64,000 nt of DNA from Salinisphaera dokdonensis (GTDB taxonomy: Bacteria; Pseudomonadota; Gammaproteobacteria; Nevskiales; Salinisphaeraceae): positions 248,001 through 312,000 of the forward strand of contig NZ_APND01000001.1 in NCBI RefSeq assembly GCF_040361215.1, written 5' to 3'. The position numbers and the translations under genes were made by a program. Shown here in pieces: positions 63,235 to 64,000 of the stretch; within the stretch, counting starts at the first letter, position 1; each line of letters starts with the position of its first letter. The notes below the pieces were generated by a model. That model saw nothing but the letters and a program-made list of their open reading frames with translations. It was not told the origin of the DNA and made no database searches.

Positions 63235-63708
63235 TCAGGCCGGGGTACGTGGCCTATGGGCACCGCCGAAACCATGGCCCTGGCCCAGACAATAGTTGAG
63301 CCACTTGTTCAGCAACAGATTGCGCGGCCACTGGGCCTTGAGCACGTCGTCGTCGATTTCCGGCACGCCGGCGAGCGCCACATAGCGCGAACGCGCGTCG
63401 CAGGAGATCGCTTCAGCGAGCTGGGCATCGCGATAGACGCGCAGCAACAGATCCGGATCAGCGCGTAATTCGTCGCCCTCGCCGAACCAGTAGGTGAGAT
63501 GAACCGTGGTGGTATAGCGACACCGTTCGACCACGCGCAGATACAGCGTCGCATCCGCACCTCGCGACTCGGCCGCCTCGAACGGGAAATCGAGTTCCGG
63601 CACGAGGCGTTCGAAGCGACGGTAATTGCTCTCGTAAAGCCCCATCAGACCGGTGAAGCTGCGCGGCTGCGCAGCCTGTAGCCAGTGGTTGCGTTTGAGT
63701 TTCGGCAT
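63235..63708 (-). CDS. DUF1249 family protein
   Basis: 157-residue cytosolic protein of the YqiB/DUF1249 family. Conserved MGLYESNYRRFERLVP near the start and ERCRYTTTVHLTYWF in the middle; the C-terminus ends after LNKWLNYCLGQGHGF. Function unknown. In E. coli yqiB lies near nudF and cpdA; none of those is here. It stands between the antiporter and ppsR. Confidence 0.85.
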   Translation of the reverse strand: MPKLKRNHWLQAAQPRSFTGLMGLYESNYRRFERLVPELDFPFEAAESRGADATLYLRVVERCRYTTTVHLTYWFGEGDELRADPDLLLRVYRDAQLAEAISCDARSRYVALAGVPEIDDDVLKAQWPRNLLLNKWLNYCLGQGHGFGGAHRPRTPA

Positions 63709-63778
63709 CTGACCGACTATACGGCAGGGTCCGAGCTTTTCAAGCCGGTTTCCGACGGTCGGCGAGCAGGCATGAGGA

Positions 63779-64000
63779 TCAGAACGAGCGCCGGCGGATA
63801 TCCTTGTCCTGCATGATCATCGTGGCAATCTCTTCGATCGACTTGTTGGTCGTCTCCGAGTAAGACAGGCCGTGGCGCTTGTACAGGCTTTCTGCCTGTC
63901 GCAGCTCATAGCTGACCTGCGGCAAGGCCGCGTACTGGCTGCCCTTGCGCCGCTCGCTGCGAATCTGGTGCAGGCGCTCGGCGTCGATCCACAGGCCGTA
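63779..64000 (-). CDS. ppsR: PEP synthase regulatory protein PpsR (3' part, cut by window edge)
   Basis: Bifunctional kinase/pyrophosphorylase that controls phosphoenolpyruvate synthase (DUF299). Only the last 73 residues are inside. They show the conserved YGLWIDAERLHQIRSERR, Tyr-Glu-rich helix, and the C-terminal NKSIEEIATMIMQ. The N-terminal P-loop lies outside the window. Confidence 0.88.
   Translation of the reverse strand, partial: YGLWIDAERLHQIRSERRKGSQYAALPQVSYELRQAESLYKRHGLSYSETTNKSIEEIATMIMQDKDIRRRSF

Overview
This GC-rich window is a stretch of bacterial chromosome, almost certainly from a halotolerant or marine gammaproteobacterium. Gene content and order fit a Salinisphaera-like lineage, but that assignment rests on impression because no search could be run. 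The evidence is a gammaproteobacterial housekeeping order (grpE-dnaK-dnaJ-dapB-carA-carB ... greA ... rlmE-ftsH-folP-glmM-tpiA-secG-tRNA-Leu ... tRNA-fMet-rimP-nusA-infB-rbfA-truB-rpsO-pnp), zipA, dksA and bamE. Sodium and salt physiology is also prominent: a full Na+-NQR operon, ectABC, an NhaP2-type antiporter and a sodium:neurotransmitter-type symporter. No transposase, integrase, phage gene, CRISPR array or rRNA was seen.

Layout. 1-8.4 kb: ligA (cut by the window edge), zipA, smc, queF, a glycine-zipper lipoprotein, a CysZ-like protein and a HAD phosphatase. 8.5-10.2 kb: dksA, phaR, a candidate small RNA and a gene-free spacer rich in inverted repeats. 10.2-19.2 kb, minus strand: the translation/RNA block pnp, rpsO, truB, rbfA, infB, nusA, rimP and initiator tRNA. 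19.3-27.1 kb, minus strand: a CBS-domain protein, nqrM, apbE and nqrFEDCBA, which separate tRNA-fMet from tRNA-Leu. 27.1-34.4 kb: tRNA-Leu, secG, tpiA, glmM, folP, ftsH, rlmE, the divergent yhbY, and greA. 34.5-44.5 kb: an accessory block lying between greA and carB: bioA, a predicted beta-propeller, ubiA, gshA, a cation diffusion facilitator, queH, a small membrane protein and ectCBA. 44.6-53.9 kb, minus strand: carB, carA, dapB, dnaJ, dnaK, grpE, with two good heat-shock (sigma-32) promoters. 54.1-60.1 kb: nadK, recN, bamE, rnfH, an SNF symporter, smpB and ssrA (tmRNA). 60.1-64 kb: a TauE/SafE permease, an NhaP2-type antiporter, a DUF1249 protein and the 3' end of ppsR.

How it works together. 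Na+-NQR would build a sodium gradient. ApbE attaches its covalent FMN groups and NqrM helps assemble its iron site. Symporters and antiporters use or adjust ion gradients, and ectoine balances osmotic pressure. The rest is core translation, RNA turnover, heat-shock folding, ribosome rescue, nucleotide, lysine and cell-wall precursor synthesis, and queuosine modification.

The most interesting points are: (1) a compact candidate sRNA gene at about 9.69-9.81 kb with a near-consensus promoter, three hairpins and an exposed CU-rich anti-Shine-Dalgarno-like stretch; (2) an adjacent spacer with nested long-range complementarity; (3) ectA, which has no ATG, GTG or TTG start upstream of its conserved N-terminal region; (4) the two insertions into an otherwise conserved housekeeping superblock; (5) a perfect 15-bp hairpin in the rpsO leader.
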